Source: Raphanus sativus
Lineage: Eukaryota; Streptophyta; Magnoliopsida; Brassicales; Brassicaceae
DNA: 64,000 nt
Assembly: GCF_000801105.2 (NCBI RefSeq)
Contig: NC_079516.1
Location: 8,246,001 to 8,310,000, forward strand
Reading direction: 5' to 3'
The notes below the pieces were generated by a model that did not search any database, was not told the origin of the DNA, and saw only the letters and a list, made by a program, of their open reading frames with translations. Shown here one piece after another: positions 21,735-33,803 of the stretch. Made by a program: the position numbers and the translations under genes. Numbering within the stretch: position 1 is the stretch's first letter; each line of letters begins with the position of its first letter.

Positions 21735-23880
21735 ACAAAAGTTCAAGTTCAACATACATATGTGGAAGGAATTACTTAATTAGATTATTTGCTTTGTTTA
21801 TTTATTACAAAACTATGAACCATTCTGAAATTTGATTTAGTATGTTCAATATGACTATAGTTCGTAACAAAAACGTAGGTGTCTACAGAATATATATATG
21901 TAGGCATTCACAAAAGGAAGCAAGTTTATGGTTATATATATATATATGCTATTTTGGTAGAAAATTAGTAAGTTAAAAATGAGAAGAGGAATGGTGTTGA
22001 ACATACAACTTGTCTTATGATGCAAACACAAGCTAGACTCAAAATAGTCCTGTCTTTTGCAAATCGCATTCGTGGGGGTCTCAAAAAAGTTTGGTCTTTA
22101 AATAATTAGCCTTTGTTCCTTTTCGACTCATCACTGTCTCAGTCTTATCTCCACCCTCTCTTTTATTTATATGTGCATGATTTCTATAAACTATGGACGT
22201 AAAATCTTACTTTCTAATTCTTTTAGCATTGTTTCAGTCATCAGGTCTCCAAAAGAAAACTCAGTTGTATGTAATGGAACAAAAATGTTGTTGTCAAGTT
22301 CATTCAGTGCAACAAAGCTGATGACCTACAAGATGTTAGTCATTTGAAATATTGACATGACTCGTTTTAAATATTTGATTACTCCGGATCTCCACACGAG
22401 AATCGGGTTTTATTTTTGTGTCCTAACTACGTATTCGTGGGGCTTAAACGACTCAAACAAGAGAAACTCTAATCTGCTGGATATGTCTCACTGTCTTTTT
22501 GTTGAAGCATTAATCATACATAAGCTGTTCGAAAGGCAACGTAGGGACGAGGCCAATACATTCGGACAGGAACATCGAACCAACTTCGAAGTATTGCCGA
22601 CAACTAATTAAAATTTATAAGAAGGAAACTTGTGGACAGAGTATCAGTGATCGTGGCACAAAATATAGCCGATCGTGATCTTGTGTTAGTTATCTTCTGA
22701 CTCAATTTAATCGATTTTGATATTTATCTTTCTGGTTTTCAGATTCTTGATGAACGTGCATCATTTACTATCCATGACAGACATGGTTCTTACCGGTTTG
22801 GTTCTGAAAACATTATAATTTGGTGGCATCAATAGTTTAGGTCGTCTACTGTTTATAATTTATTTTAATATGCTTTAGGATTGTGTGAATCTTGTTAATA
22901 TAAATGACGTTGTTGTTAAAGAGGAGAATTCTTAAAAGAAATAATGGTTCCTTACTAGATCTTCCTAGATTCACCTGTCATAATATCTACAAAGTGTAGT
23001 CTTCTTTTTTGGTTAACCTACAAAAAATTTTAGCTTTAATTGTTACGGGTATAGTATAACTCAATGCATAGATGATAGATCAAAATTTAATTTGAATTTT
23101 CGTGTATAGTATGAAACCGAAGATCGTGGAAACTGGAAAGTAAATGGGATTGAGCAAGGAAACGAGAAAGAGTGGGGACTTGGAAATGGTTGAGCAAACA
23201 AGAAACATGTAAGTGGTCTGAATCATTTATGAACTTGAAACTCACACGCTTGCAGCTTGCTTCTCCTTGCTGTAATGTTATCCTCTTCGGTGCTTTGTGG
23301 ATTTGTTTAAGAGAATATGTTTTCTCCTCACTGTAATGTTTTTCTCTCCTTACTGAAATTAATAATCATTTGGACTATGAATCAAAATCATAGCCTAAGC
23401 AAAGAGTTTCGCATAGTCTATGTGCAAGTTTTAGATAGAAAATTTATATTGAATAATTCATGATATGTACGTGACATATTATCCAAATCACATAAATGCT
23501 TAGATGTATAATTTGTTTGTGCGAAAGTAGGGGAAGATCAGTTACAAAAAAACAAAAAAGTAGGGGAAGATTGGTTGAGATGTAGATTTAAATTGTGTAC
23601 TGTAAATTTTTTGATGTATAATGTCTGTTATAGATATATCTGCTATAGCTCTATATTTTTTTACGGCACATAAAATATTACTTTAGTAAATAGGGGGTTA
23701 CACTCATTTTTTATTTTCGGGCGTAGCTTTAGAAAGAAAAAAAGGGTGTAGCTTTAGAAATTAACTTAAAGCATGATTAATAATTTAAAGGATGTAGATA
23801 AAATTAAAAATAAATATAATATTTTCAACCCAATCAATTACCCGCTTAGAACGTTTTTTTGAAAGGTTTTACTGTATTAA
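21099..23880. other. Long gene-poor interval
   Basis: Apart from the AT microsatellite at 21670-21732, I recognise nothing. The 84-codon frame at 22357-22611 has balanced composition but no start context or motif I know, and no spliced continuation was found. Poly-AT stretches dominate 23600-23880. Confidence 0.4.
21670..21732. repeat. AT microsatellite
   Basis: About 63 bases of AT dinucleotide, interrupted twice by TT. Confidence 0.9.
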
Positions 23881-23916
23881 CTAGGTGTTTTCTTGCTTTA
23901 TGTGCAGTGATAAAAT
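23881..23916 (-). mobile_element. Helitron-type 3' terminus, degenerate
   Basis: CTAGGTGTTTTCTTGC at 23881, preceded by A, is on the minus strand a CTAG end following a weak TGC..GCA stem. The same phrase recurs near 62424 (TAGGTGTTTTCCAGCACCAT). The matching 5' TC end, which should lie to the right within the AT-rich DNA up to about 24640, was not identified. Confidence 0.4.
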
Positions 23917-25774
23917 TTTTAAAAATTAAATTATATGTGAAAATGCAATTTATTAATATTATATATTTTATTATTTTGACCAATAATTAATATAAATATC
24001 ATTTAATTAAGCATAAAATTAAGAGAAAATAATTTTTTTTATTTTAAATTATATTTAAAAAATATATATATGTATATATTTAAAATTAGAAGCATAGATA
24101 GATTTTTTATTTTGGTTAAATGTATTAAATCAATTTGTACAAAATTAGTAAAATCATATAAAAATTGTATAGTTATCAAAAATTAAAACCAAATAATATT
24201 AATAAAATTTGTAGATATCTAAAAGAAACTAATGATATTACGATTAAATTTTTTTTTTAAATGTAGAAAGTTTTGAAAAATTTTAGATAATAAAAATTAT
24301 TTAATTATAAAATTAAAATTAAATAATATTTTAAAATTCAAAATGTCATATTTGAATATATTTATTTTAGTGATGATTTATGAGTTATTACCATATTTTA
24401 AAAAGTTTATCAAAAATATAAATCAACATTAAATGTAATATATGAGTTATTATCACATTCTAAAAAGTTTTCCAAAATTATATATCAACATTAAATGTAA
24501 TTGTCCATGTCATATTTAACCATATGACATGTCATCAATTTTAATAGACATGTGGCAAATCATTTCACAAATAATATTTAGGGAAATTGAAATATATAAT
24601 ACAATTTGTTCCACAGTATCTGGGATGTACTCATCTAATCTAATGCTCTAATTAATAACAAAATATTATTGGAATCTATTAATTTCCCTCAGTTATAGCC
24701 AATATAGGGTTTACACACCTAAACTGGTATACAAACTCACAAATAAAGAATACCAGACCTTAACCCGCCGAAATGGTAGAAAGAAAGGGTTAATGGGTGA
24801 GGATGTTGACTAGGCAAAGACAAGAGCCTGGTTTAATGGGGTTTGGTATGTTTATTTTGATGTGATTTGTCTCTCATTCTTTACCATCCACTCACATTTC
24901 CTTTATAGAGTAAATGACTCTCCAAGTCCTAAGTGTGTGTATATCTCACATATATAGTGTAGTCGTATTTTTCGAAGACTTCAACGAGATTTATGGATAG
25001 AATCCGATAACAGAAATAAATGTCTAGTAAAGTTTATCATGATATGATTGTACAATTTATCTGCAATGGAAATATCTAAGGATACTTATCGTAATATATA
25101 TTGATCTTTTTAGATCATTTCCAATGTATTTTTCTATTTTTTCTCTATAATAGATGAATTTTATAATAGGGATGAGTTATTTTCTAATGTATTCTTCTAT
25201 TTCTTCATCTAAAAAGAAATATTTTTAAAAGATTTTTTATTATTTTAGAACTAATACCTTTTATTTATTTTTTATTTTTTTTAAACACCAAATGATATTA
25301 AAGCTCTAACCAAACTAGGTGGGGAGTGCAGAGTACAGAGCATACTTAGCTCCAACCTTCTATTTATAAATGTTGAAAATTCACCCAATCATTGTAATTT
25401 TTTTATTTTTCATAAAACTGCAATATTATTTAAATTAAACATTTTATTACAAAAAGCTATTATACATAATAAAATAAAAAAGTAGAAGTATATAACCATA
25501 GTACTATATTTTCACATAAATGATTTGTTAATGCATTTCGAAGTGAGAAATAAGTATTGATTAATATTTAGGTTGAACTTAAATATTTTTATTAATATGT
25601 TAAAGCTATGTAAAACTTTAATAGTTAAATATTAATTTTGATTTTAGTTGAATATAAAACGTAAAATATTTTGTTAATTAATTTTCAAAGACGTAACCTA
25701 ATTCATGTGCCATTAATATTTTGTTAATAATGAATGGCCCATTTACGTGGTCTTAGTGTTTCTCTTGTTTAGTA
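23917..25774. other. AT-rich repeat-derived DNA, no gene
   Basis: The part up to about 24640 probably belongs to the Helitron-like element ending at 23881. It has internal repetition (TATGAGTTATTA and ACATTAAATGTAAT both recur around 24375-24500). Degenerate MITE-like ATTTCCAATGTAT sequence lies at 25110-25260. No coding region is supported. Confidence 0.4.
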
Positions 25775-26031
25775 CTCACTCGCTCTGTTTTATAATAAAC
25801 GTTATTTTAACTTTGTTTTGTTACACAAAAATATTATTTTATAATTCCAATACAAATTATATTTGTTTCAATTGAAAATTAGTTATAAACTGTATTAATT
25901 TTATAAATAATTTTATTTATCTCAAATATTATTAGTCAGAAGTTGTAATTAATAACAATTTACTATATTTTCATCACTTTCATAATCCATGTAAAAAAGT
26001 TAAAATAACACTTATTTAGAAATGAAATGAG
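25775..26031. mobile_element. Stowaway-like MITE with TA target duplication
   Basis: The left end CTCACTCGCTCTGTTTTATA follows TA, and the right end CTTATTTAGAAATGAAATGAG precedes TA. The ends are complements with several mismatches and follow the CTCCCTCCGTTTC pattern of plant Stowaway/mariner MITEs. It is 257 bp and non-coding. Confidence 0.7.
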
Positions 26032-29000
26032 TAATAGAATGATATTTAATTATTTAACTTAAAACACCGACAAAAACTTGAAAACTAGCAGATGAAACTG
26101 AGTGCTATTAGTTTGTTTTTTACAAGACCAAAACTTCATTCAGAAAATGGAAATAGTAATCCCGCATTTTACATTGTATTAAGGAATTTTCTTAAATTTA
26201 ACAACTCTATTTTTTTCAGTTCATCCACTATATCATTTAATTCTCACTGAAACAAATAACAAAAACTTTTTTCCTATTTTTGATGGATCTTCGGTGACCT
26301 AACAAACATTGAGAAGAAGGAAGAAAGGAAAATAAGAGAGGTTTCCACGGCGACCATCACCGCGAGCTTCAACAAGTGGAGAAGCAAGTCCTAGTCGCAG
26401 TTCTTGTGGCCGATTTGAGAGGTGTAGTCGCGGCGCAGTTCGTGACCGTAGGTGACAACGGGTTTTCTCAGTGTGGCTCAATCTTCTGTATTGTGTCTCA
26501 GCTCTTCTTTTCTCGTTGTGATTCATCATTCATGTGACATTCGTTCCTCTTTAGTGTCCCCTCAAACTGGCACGAAAAACTCAAAAACAATAATGGCTAA
26601 CTTTAAAAATTTTGCACGTCCAATCCTTTAATTTTTGTCTCATTTCAATTTTGCCCTCAATATTTTCTAAACGTACAAATTTCTCCTTAAGTTCACCTTC
26701 TAACTTCTATGTACATGTATACCCGATACTGGGTGTACAAAATCACATTGTACATATAGTTCTTGGAAGACTTTCATTCTTTTTTAATTACATCTAAAGG
26801 TGTTTGCATGCTTAATATATATAATTTCAAAAAAAATCTACATGTTCACTTATGTTTTTGGCTATTGACAACGGCTAACGTGTACAATGTACATATTATA
26901 TTTTATCAGATATTTACATGTAAACATATGTTTATGATGCATGTTAGATGTTCAACATGTTGTAAAATTGTGTACATTTGTCAGTGCACATGTGTACATT
27001 TAAGGTTGGTGACATAAATGTGTACAACAAATATGGTAGTATATATGTGTACAACACTGGAAACTTGTATATATATAGTAGTAGATTTTGGTTTTGTAGC
27101 ATTGTATACATACACCATCATGTACCAATGTACACAAAAATATAAACATACACGTTTGTGTAATTATGGAAGATATGGTCTACACAATTAGAAAATGTGA
27201 AATCAATTTAAAAGAGTATATTTTCAAATCTTAAACCTTTGGATCAGAAATGAATATTTACAAATTTCTATGGACCAGATGTGCAATAAAGCTAAAATTG
27301 GCCATTGTTGTCCATTAAGCTTTTGTAGCACAGGCAACGAGAAAGAGGCAGCAATGAGAAAGAAGCAGCGACAAGTAGAAGAAAATGAGGAGACAGAGAC
27401 GAGATGGAGGCAGAGGTTTCAGCCGACGAAGGCGGAGAGAGAGGCGGTTACAAGAGGCGGAGACTTTGGTTTTGAGTTGAAAAAATCTTTCTATGGAGGC
27501 TCCAAATCCTTTTGCCTCTTCTCCGTATTGATTTTTAGATTTGTAGATCTGCAAAAAAAAAGTAAACTCAAAAAGATTAATTATTGTGTCGGTACCAACA
27601 ACTTGAATTCAATAATTTTTGGTATGGGATCCACCTCTTCAAATTATTCAAAGAGGTTTTTACACTGCAGGGCAGTTTCCAAGTTTTATTTACACTATAG
27701 GGCAGTTTCCGCTATTAGAATAGTTTTTGTGTGAAAAGTCTTAACTTGTGCCTAAATAAAGCTTAACTAATCGTTACTTTTATGATGTCGCTTTTTCTCT
27801 TTTATTTTACACTTTTAAGATATTTTAAAATAAAAAGAACAACATTTAATCTCAGCCATTCATCCATTTACATTTTTCAATAATCACAAAATCAATATTC
27901 TTGATCTTCTTCGTAAAATCTTTGATAACTAAAGTCCAAATAAAAGTGGTAAACGATATTGAAGTTGTGAGACTACTTGACATAAATTGATAACTCTAGC
28001 TTTCTGCGCACCATTAGCATATGACGCCCAACAACTCCGACGAAATCTCCGACGGAACCGCACATCTCTGAAACCCGACGAGATCTTCGACGACAGACCA
28101 ACACATCTCTGTAGCAAAGCCTCTTTTCAAAGCTCTACACGGCGTCGTCCTCCGTTTCATCCTTGTTGCTGCCACTTTTCTTCACATCCACACCAATGAA
28201 GCCGAAGAGTTTTGTCCATCTTTCCGGTTTTTCAACTTAGGTTCTTGTACTTTTGTATTCTTCTCAATTTGGTGCTAAAGGTGTAATAAGCAATAAAACG
28301 GAAAAATTGATGATTAAGATGCAAATAATGGCTGGCGGCCATGGAAGAAAATTACAGAAAACCCTAATTGAGTTTGGGGAAGATGAAGTTAAAATTACGA
28401 AAATGCCACTTATTAAAAAACATGAAATGTTGTACATACAATTATACTATCCACGTGTACAAATATTCACATGTATACTATTTGTATGCGTACATGTGTA
28501 CAATGGACACATGTGAACAAAGATTATTCATAATTAAAAAATTAGATAGATATTATAATTAAAATTTACGATTTGTTTTTATAAAATTTATAATTGATCA
28601 TACACTATTTGTTTTTGTAAAAAGAAAATTCAGTTCGAAAAATGTAACCAAATTTTACCATTTGATGTTGAAGTAATGAATAAAAATATTCATAATTATA
28701 AAATTAGATAGAGACTATAATTAAAATTTACGATTTATGATAGGTTATACATGTATGTGTACGTGTACACATGTACACTAACGAATGTACACAACTTCGC
28801 TGTGGATAGTTATTTTGTTGATAACACATGCGTTGATATTTTATTTCTTACTTTGTCTATGTTACATGCCTGTACATATGTACAAATTTTTGTGTAAAAT
28901 ATATTTCTAGTGTACACATGTACAACATTATGTATTGTTAGTGTACACATATGCGTGAAGCATGTCTGACTGCGCATGACTGCACATGCAAACATTGTTC

Positions 29001-29189
29001 CTACTGCCATTATTTAGAAAGTACAAACCCATAAGCCATATACATTTTACTCAAAATGAATAACTTTGATAGGTTTTTGTTGCAAAGACTTCAACTTTAA
29101 TGAATAGACAAATCTAAAAAGGAACATTAAACCAAAATGAAGAACAACAAGTTGAGAAACATAATGTAAAACTCAATTTAGTTTGCATT
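26032..29189. repeat. GTACA-motif-rich repetitive region, left of LTR element
   Basis: TGTACA/GTGTACA motifs, many palindromic (GTACATGTGTAC, TGTACACATGTACA), are dense at 26700-27170, 28430-28510 and 28740-28960. The same motif reappears right of the LTR element at 35635-35720, so the region was split by that insertion. Two near copies of an AT-rich segment lie at 28525-28575 and 28688-28735 (shared TATAATTAAAATTTACGATT). GC-richer islands at 26330-26480, 27340-27500 and 28000-28190 have short frames only. It is probably a decayed transposon with subterminal repeats; no terminus was fixed. Confidence 0.45.
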
Positions 29190-30880
29190 TGATATTTCAT
29201 GTTTTATAGGTTTTTAGATTCATATTTTAGATTAATATATTCATTATAGGTTGCATTTAGGTATTTATATTGCATTGCATACATAATTGCATTTAACATG
29301 GGCTGGAGTGCACAATTAAGAGTTTGGGCGAAAATCAGTGGTTAAATCTGCAATTTCAAGAGTTTTGGGGTCGAAGCGTGAAAAGCCCAAAAGTCTGAGG
29401 ACCAGAGATGCAAAAACGAGAGAATCCACCATTGCCGTTCTTCTTCACTTCGATCCTGACGATTCCGACGGCGAGCCTTTGCGAGTACCACACAAACAGA
29501 ATTGAGCACGGCCACGGCTAAGGAGATGAGCACGAGATCAACCGTGGCTCGTAGTCATCCCGTGTCGAAGAACAGAGAATTTACGGCGAGGATCCGGAGA
29601 TGACGAACTTGCCCTGCAAGCTTGGTCCGGTGGTCTCGGCTCGGAGGAGAGTTGAGACGGTGGTTCTATTGAGTATTGAGTCCGAGGAGAAGCTCCGATT
29701 GATGACGAGGTAGTGTGTGGCTATGGAGAAGCCTGAGACGAAGAAGACAGAGTCCGAGCTCGAGCAATCTCAGCGGCTTGACGTAGTAATGTTGCTTGGC
29801 CGCTCGCTCTGCATCTCCACCTCCTGTCTGATATCGACATGATGCAGCGGGAAGATGACATCGCTGGGAATGAATCGAGCTCCACAGCGGTTTGGTGGAG
29901 CGGGAGGAAGAAGCCGCTGCGAGGAAGACAAGAAGCAATTTCCAAATGTTGACCGGTTTAGTCCTGTTTGACTCGGTTTAATTCAACTGAACCATGTCGA
30001 TTTTGGCATCTCTTATAAATAGTTTTAGACCTGAAAACCCTAATGTATCTCATTTTCTCTTTAGACTTTGCCTCATTTTGTAAAAGCTTGAATTTTTTTA
30101 TCATTCTAAGGAATTTCTTCATCTTATATCTTGTTTCTCTTAATCATTAACATGATTAGCCTTGAATCTCATATGGATTTGAGGTTTATCATAGAGATTA
30201 GGGAGTAGACACATTTTGGATTCATGGGTTAGGGTGATTAAGGGTGATTAGTGAAGATCTAGGGTGTTTAGTGTTAGATCTATTTCTTTCTTTGCTTGTT
30301 GAGAGTTCTTAATGCTATTTTAGTCTTGATCATACTAAAAAAGATCTCTAGACATTTCATGCCCGAAAGGTGTATGATGAAATGTCTGAACCAACTCTTC
30401 AATGCTTTTAGTCTACTTTGCCAAAGAGATTTGTTGTTAAAGAGGCTAAGATTGCTATTAGACTTATTCTCCATGTTTGCTTTAGTAACATTCAACCTAA
30501 GAGACTAGATGCTTGAGTTTCTTTAGCAAAATAACATTCATCTAGAGATAGAGCTTGTTTAGTGTTGTGTCTAGGCATAAGGAAAGTGTTTGATTGATAG
30601 CTTGCCACTCTAGTTTGGATCTTAGTCACCCAAGATCAAGTCCCTTGTCCCATGGATCCACCTTAGCATTTGATTGAGTTCTTGCATTTGTTTCTAGTTT
30701 GGATTTGAGATCACCTTGTTTATATTTCTAGGACCTTAGTTTGTTACCATCATCATCTTCTTATTTGCTTAGATTAGGAGAGTTTGTGTATTCTTAGTGC
30801 TATAGATCTCTAGTTCTCTGTGGTTCGACAATCTTTTATACTATCATTTGACTTGGGAGCCTTGAAAACTTCCAATATCA
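29190..30880 (+). repeat. 5' LTR
   Basis: TGATATTTCATG to CTTCCAATATCA, 1691 bp. It contains a TATA box (TATAAATAG, 30014-30022), which probably starts genomic-length transcripts. A GC-rich block at about 29390-29940 has antisense open frames (for example 29666-29938) that contain no motif I recognise. Confidence 0.93.
30014..30022 (+). promoter_or_regulatory. LTR TATA box
   Basis: TATAAATAG within the 5' LTR; the identical site lies in the 3' LTR at 34628-34636. It would set the start of the R region shortly downstream. Confidence 0.6.
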
Positions 30881-30882
30881 AA

Positions 30883-30900
30883 TTGGCGCCGTTGCCGGGG
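30883..30900 (+). promoter_or_regulatory. Primer-binding site
   Basis: TTGGCGCCGTTGCCGGGG begins two bases after the 5' LTR. This sequence is the primer site typical of Athila-like plant retrotransposons; from memory the primer is a tRNA-Asp. Minus-strand DNA synthesis would start here. Confidence 0.85.
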
Positions 30901-31017
30901 AACTAGTAGATTTATCATTAGGATTTCAATCTTTCTTGAGACTAAGCTTTATTTTCTTGTTTTTTTTTGCTTTTGTATAGTTACTAACCTTTTCTTCTAG
31001 CTTTTGTTCTTGCAGTG

Positions 31018-31944
31018 ATGGCTTCAAGCTACCATGAGAAGCCACAAGAAGAGGAAGACACATTTGAATATCACATTCAAGATGACTTTGATGCAAGTAT
31101 ACTCACACCAGCACAACTTGTGATGTTATATGAGCTTCAGAAGGAGTACCCGGGGTCGGCAAAGATATCCCTAGCACGAAGGATCCGGTTGGAGCTTATT
31201 AAGGATCAAGCTGAGCTTGAAGGAAGGGAGGTTACAAAGTATGAGTTTAATGTTGCCTATGACCTTAAAGAGGTAATGGATTGGGCTCCACCACTCCAGC
31301 TGGAAGGTATAGAAATTTCCATTTTAGAACTTCAATTTGAGAAAATATGCTTGCCTTGTGGTGAAAGCATTGCCCATGATCATGATTCTCTTGTGCTCAT
31401 CAATGAATGTCTTGATCTGATATGTGAAACTAGGAAGCTAGATGAGTTGAGAATAGAAAAGCTTACTAGAGATCATATTGAAGTTTGTTTTGACAAGAGC
31501 TATCTATGTGCTTCATTTGATCTCGAATCTGAGTTTTTGATTCTTAATGAACCTAGACCTCTTCTTTCTCTTGCTGATATAGGGGATGAACTTGATGTGG
31601 ATAAGCTCTTGCTTGAGATAGAAAACCCCCCTGTCAAAAATAATCATGAGAATGTGAACATTGTGTTCTATTCAGTTGATGGAGATAGAGTTGGCTACTT
31701 TGTTAAAACTTCGTTTGAACCAGTAGTTGACTTTATCTTTCCACCAAATGCATTTGATTCTCATGACTATTTGAACATCAAAGAACATCTCATATTTCAT
31801 GATACATCTTTAGTGAAGCTTTTTGATGAAAAATCTGTCTATTTTCTATGGACAGTAGTGTGCTCTTTTGCGCACTTGGTTTCTTGTTCTTGTAGGAGAA
31901 GGACCAAAGGTGCATTGGCTCAGCCTTTTGATACATATGATTAG
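31018..31944 (+). CDS. Unrecognised 308-aa retrotransposon ORF
   Basis: This is the single long frame of the LTR element, starting at the ATG at 31018 (MASSYHEKPQEEED), about 120 bases after the PBS. I do not recognise a domain. There is no CCHC zinc knuckle, protease DTGA/DSGA or RT motif, so it is not an ordinary gag-pol. The protein is acidic at the N-terminus and rich in Asp, Glu and Leu throughout. Near the C-terminus a hydrophobic stretch (VYFLWTVVCSFAHLVSC, about 275-292) is followed by a basic patch RRRTKG, as in a single-pass membrane protein. An env-like or other accessory reading frame of an Athila-type parent is possible but unproven. The frame is intact in a young element, which suggests use or recent loss of the autonomous parent's other genes. 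Confidence 0.7.
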   Translation: MASSYHEKPQEEEDTFEYHIQDDFDASILTPAQLVMLYELQKEYPGSAKISLARRIRLELIKDQAELEGREVTKYEFNVAYDLKEVMDWAPPLQLEGIEISILELQFEKICLPCGESIAHDHDSLVLINECLDLICETRKLDELRIEKLTRDHIEVCFDKSYLCASFDLESEFLILNEPRPLLSLADIGDELDVDKLLLEIENPPVKNNHENVNIVFYSVDGDRVGYFVKTSFEPVVDFIFPPNAFDSHDYLNIKEHLIFHDTSLVKLFDEKSVYFLWTVVCSFAHLVSCSCRRRTKGALAQPFDTYD

Positions 31945-33803
31945 CTTGCACACAAAGTCAAGCTAGAGACTTAAAACAAGCTCACTTGGGAGGAAGTCCC
32001 ATGTTTATCCATTGTATATATTTCTTTATCTTTCTTTCTTTTTAAGTTGTTTAATAAGTTTGATTGAGATTGTTCAGGTTGGGTCTAAGCTAGATAAGTG
32101 AAAAAAGGTGGCCAAGCCTTGCAACTCTAGACACCCGTCTTGTTTCCTCCACTTCAGCTCATGTCTACCGGTGAAACAAACATGAGGCCAAGGGTCCTCT
32201 ACCACCCAATTCAGCCAATAACTCCAAGTAAGTGTCACTCTACCCTTGTAAATAATTAGTTATCATGTTTACTTCTTTTCTTTAGATTTCTTCTTTGAGC
32301 TTACTCTCACACAAGGGACTGTGTGAAGTAAGTTTGGGGGAGAGTCTACTATCTCACATTGTTTTCTTTTTTGTTTACTTGTCATAAGTCTCATGCATTG
32401 TATTGCATACTTATTTGCATTCAAAAAAAAAAATTTAAAGAATTTAGTTGCATCATTTGCATTTTTAGGATTGAGTCTAGAGGCATTTAGATTGCATTCA
32501 TGCATTGGGAGAAACCTTGTAAAGAGCACATGTCTAGAACTCAATTTGACACCCTAGCTAAACATATCAAGTAGCTTAAGCATCTCTTGAAAGCCTTGCA
32601 CGCTTCGAGCCTTGAACACTCTTCTTGAAACATGTTGCTTGCTTGATATTGACATTGTTCTTGAAAGCCAACTCCAAACTGAACTTGAATGTAATGAACT
32701 TAAGCTCTCTTGCATATGGGCACTTGCATACTTAGTCATGGATCTCATACACATTTGGGTTATCTTATTCCATTTTCCACTCTCTGTTAACCCAAATGGC
32801 ACTCCTATACCCTTTAACCCTTACCATTCATTGAAGCCATCATTGATTTGCTTGAGTGAGGCCTTTTTGTGAAAACTAGTCATGTGCAAAATCTTGAGAG
32901 TATTAGGAGCCACAATGGTTTGTTCTTATCTTTGGTTAGCACTAGGACCTCATTTGAGCTAGCACTTAGGATGGTTGTTGGGTTTGTAAGCTTGTTTTTA
33001 ATCTTGGGATTGGGATGTGAGTGAGAAAGGTGAAAGAAATGAACCAAAAGAGTGAGAAAAGAAAAGAAAACCACTAGGAATCTAAAAAAAAAAAGAGAGA
33101 AAAGCTCTAGAGTATATAAATAGAAAATCCCCTTAAGAGTAAAAAGAAAAGAAACATGAAAAGAGTGGGGGAAAGAAAAGAAAAGAAGAGCTTAGTTAAA
33201 AAAAAAATCCCTAGTTGGTTAAGATAAGAAAAAGAAGAGTGTTCATTGCGTGAGTGATGAAAGTGGGTGTATTTTTGGGTTTTGGGATGATGTAAAGAAG
33301 AAGGGTAGAACTTAAAATCATTTAGGAAAATGGTAGAATGATGAGAACAAATCATTGTATACATGAATTGCTCTTTTTCTTAGATAAATTTTGCATAATG
33401 TTCTTGCTTCTTTTCTTGAGAGTAAGTCACCATGAAAGATGCATTTGAAACCCCTCTTGTTTTACATTAGACAATTTTCACTCACCAAGCCAAATGATTG
33501 AGATCATGTGCCCATTTGTGAGAATTCACCTTATTGTATAAATGAATGTGAGAGTTGGTCTAAAGAGCTTGTTGATGGATGAGCATTACAACTTGTGTAG
33601 AAGTATAGGAGTATGGATAGATCTTGAGAAGCTAGAGTGTAATAAAAGTTCTTGCTCATGCTATTTGCTATATTTTCCTTAGGATGTCAAATTGAAGGCT
33701 AGAAAGTGTTTCTTTTGGTTATAAGCTCTCAATTTCAAACTCTTCTCTTTGATTGATCTTAAATGTTTACTTGTGGACAAGTAAAGGTCTAGTGTGGGGG
33801 AGT
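31945..33803 (+). other. Non-coding 3' interior of the LTR element
   Basis: No long frame is present. A phrase AGACTTAAAACAAGCTCACT near 31970, just after the ORF, resembles the region following the last gene in Athila/Tat elements. A strongly purine-rich A/G tract runs over about 33000-33320. The tract AGTGTGGGGGAGT (33791-33803) directly before the 3' LTR is the polypurine primer for plus-strand synthesis. Confidence 0.7.

Noticed and set aside
22357..22611. 84-codon frame as a small gene
   Set aside because: No motif, no promoter or splice partner, and no duplicate to show conservation.
29342..29945. Antisense frames in the LTR as genes
   Set aside because: No recognisable domain or start context; identical presence in the 3' LTR is due to LTR duplication, not selection.
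31015..31017. GTG as start of the 308-aa ORF
   Set aside because: Plant translation starts at ATG; the ATG at 31018 follows directly.
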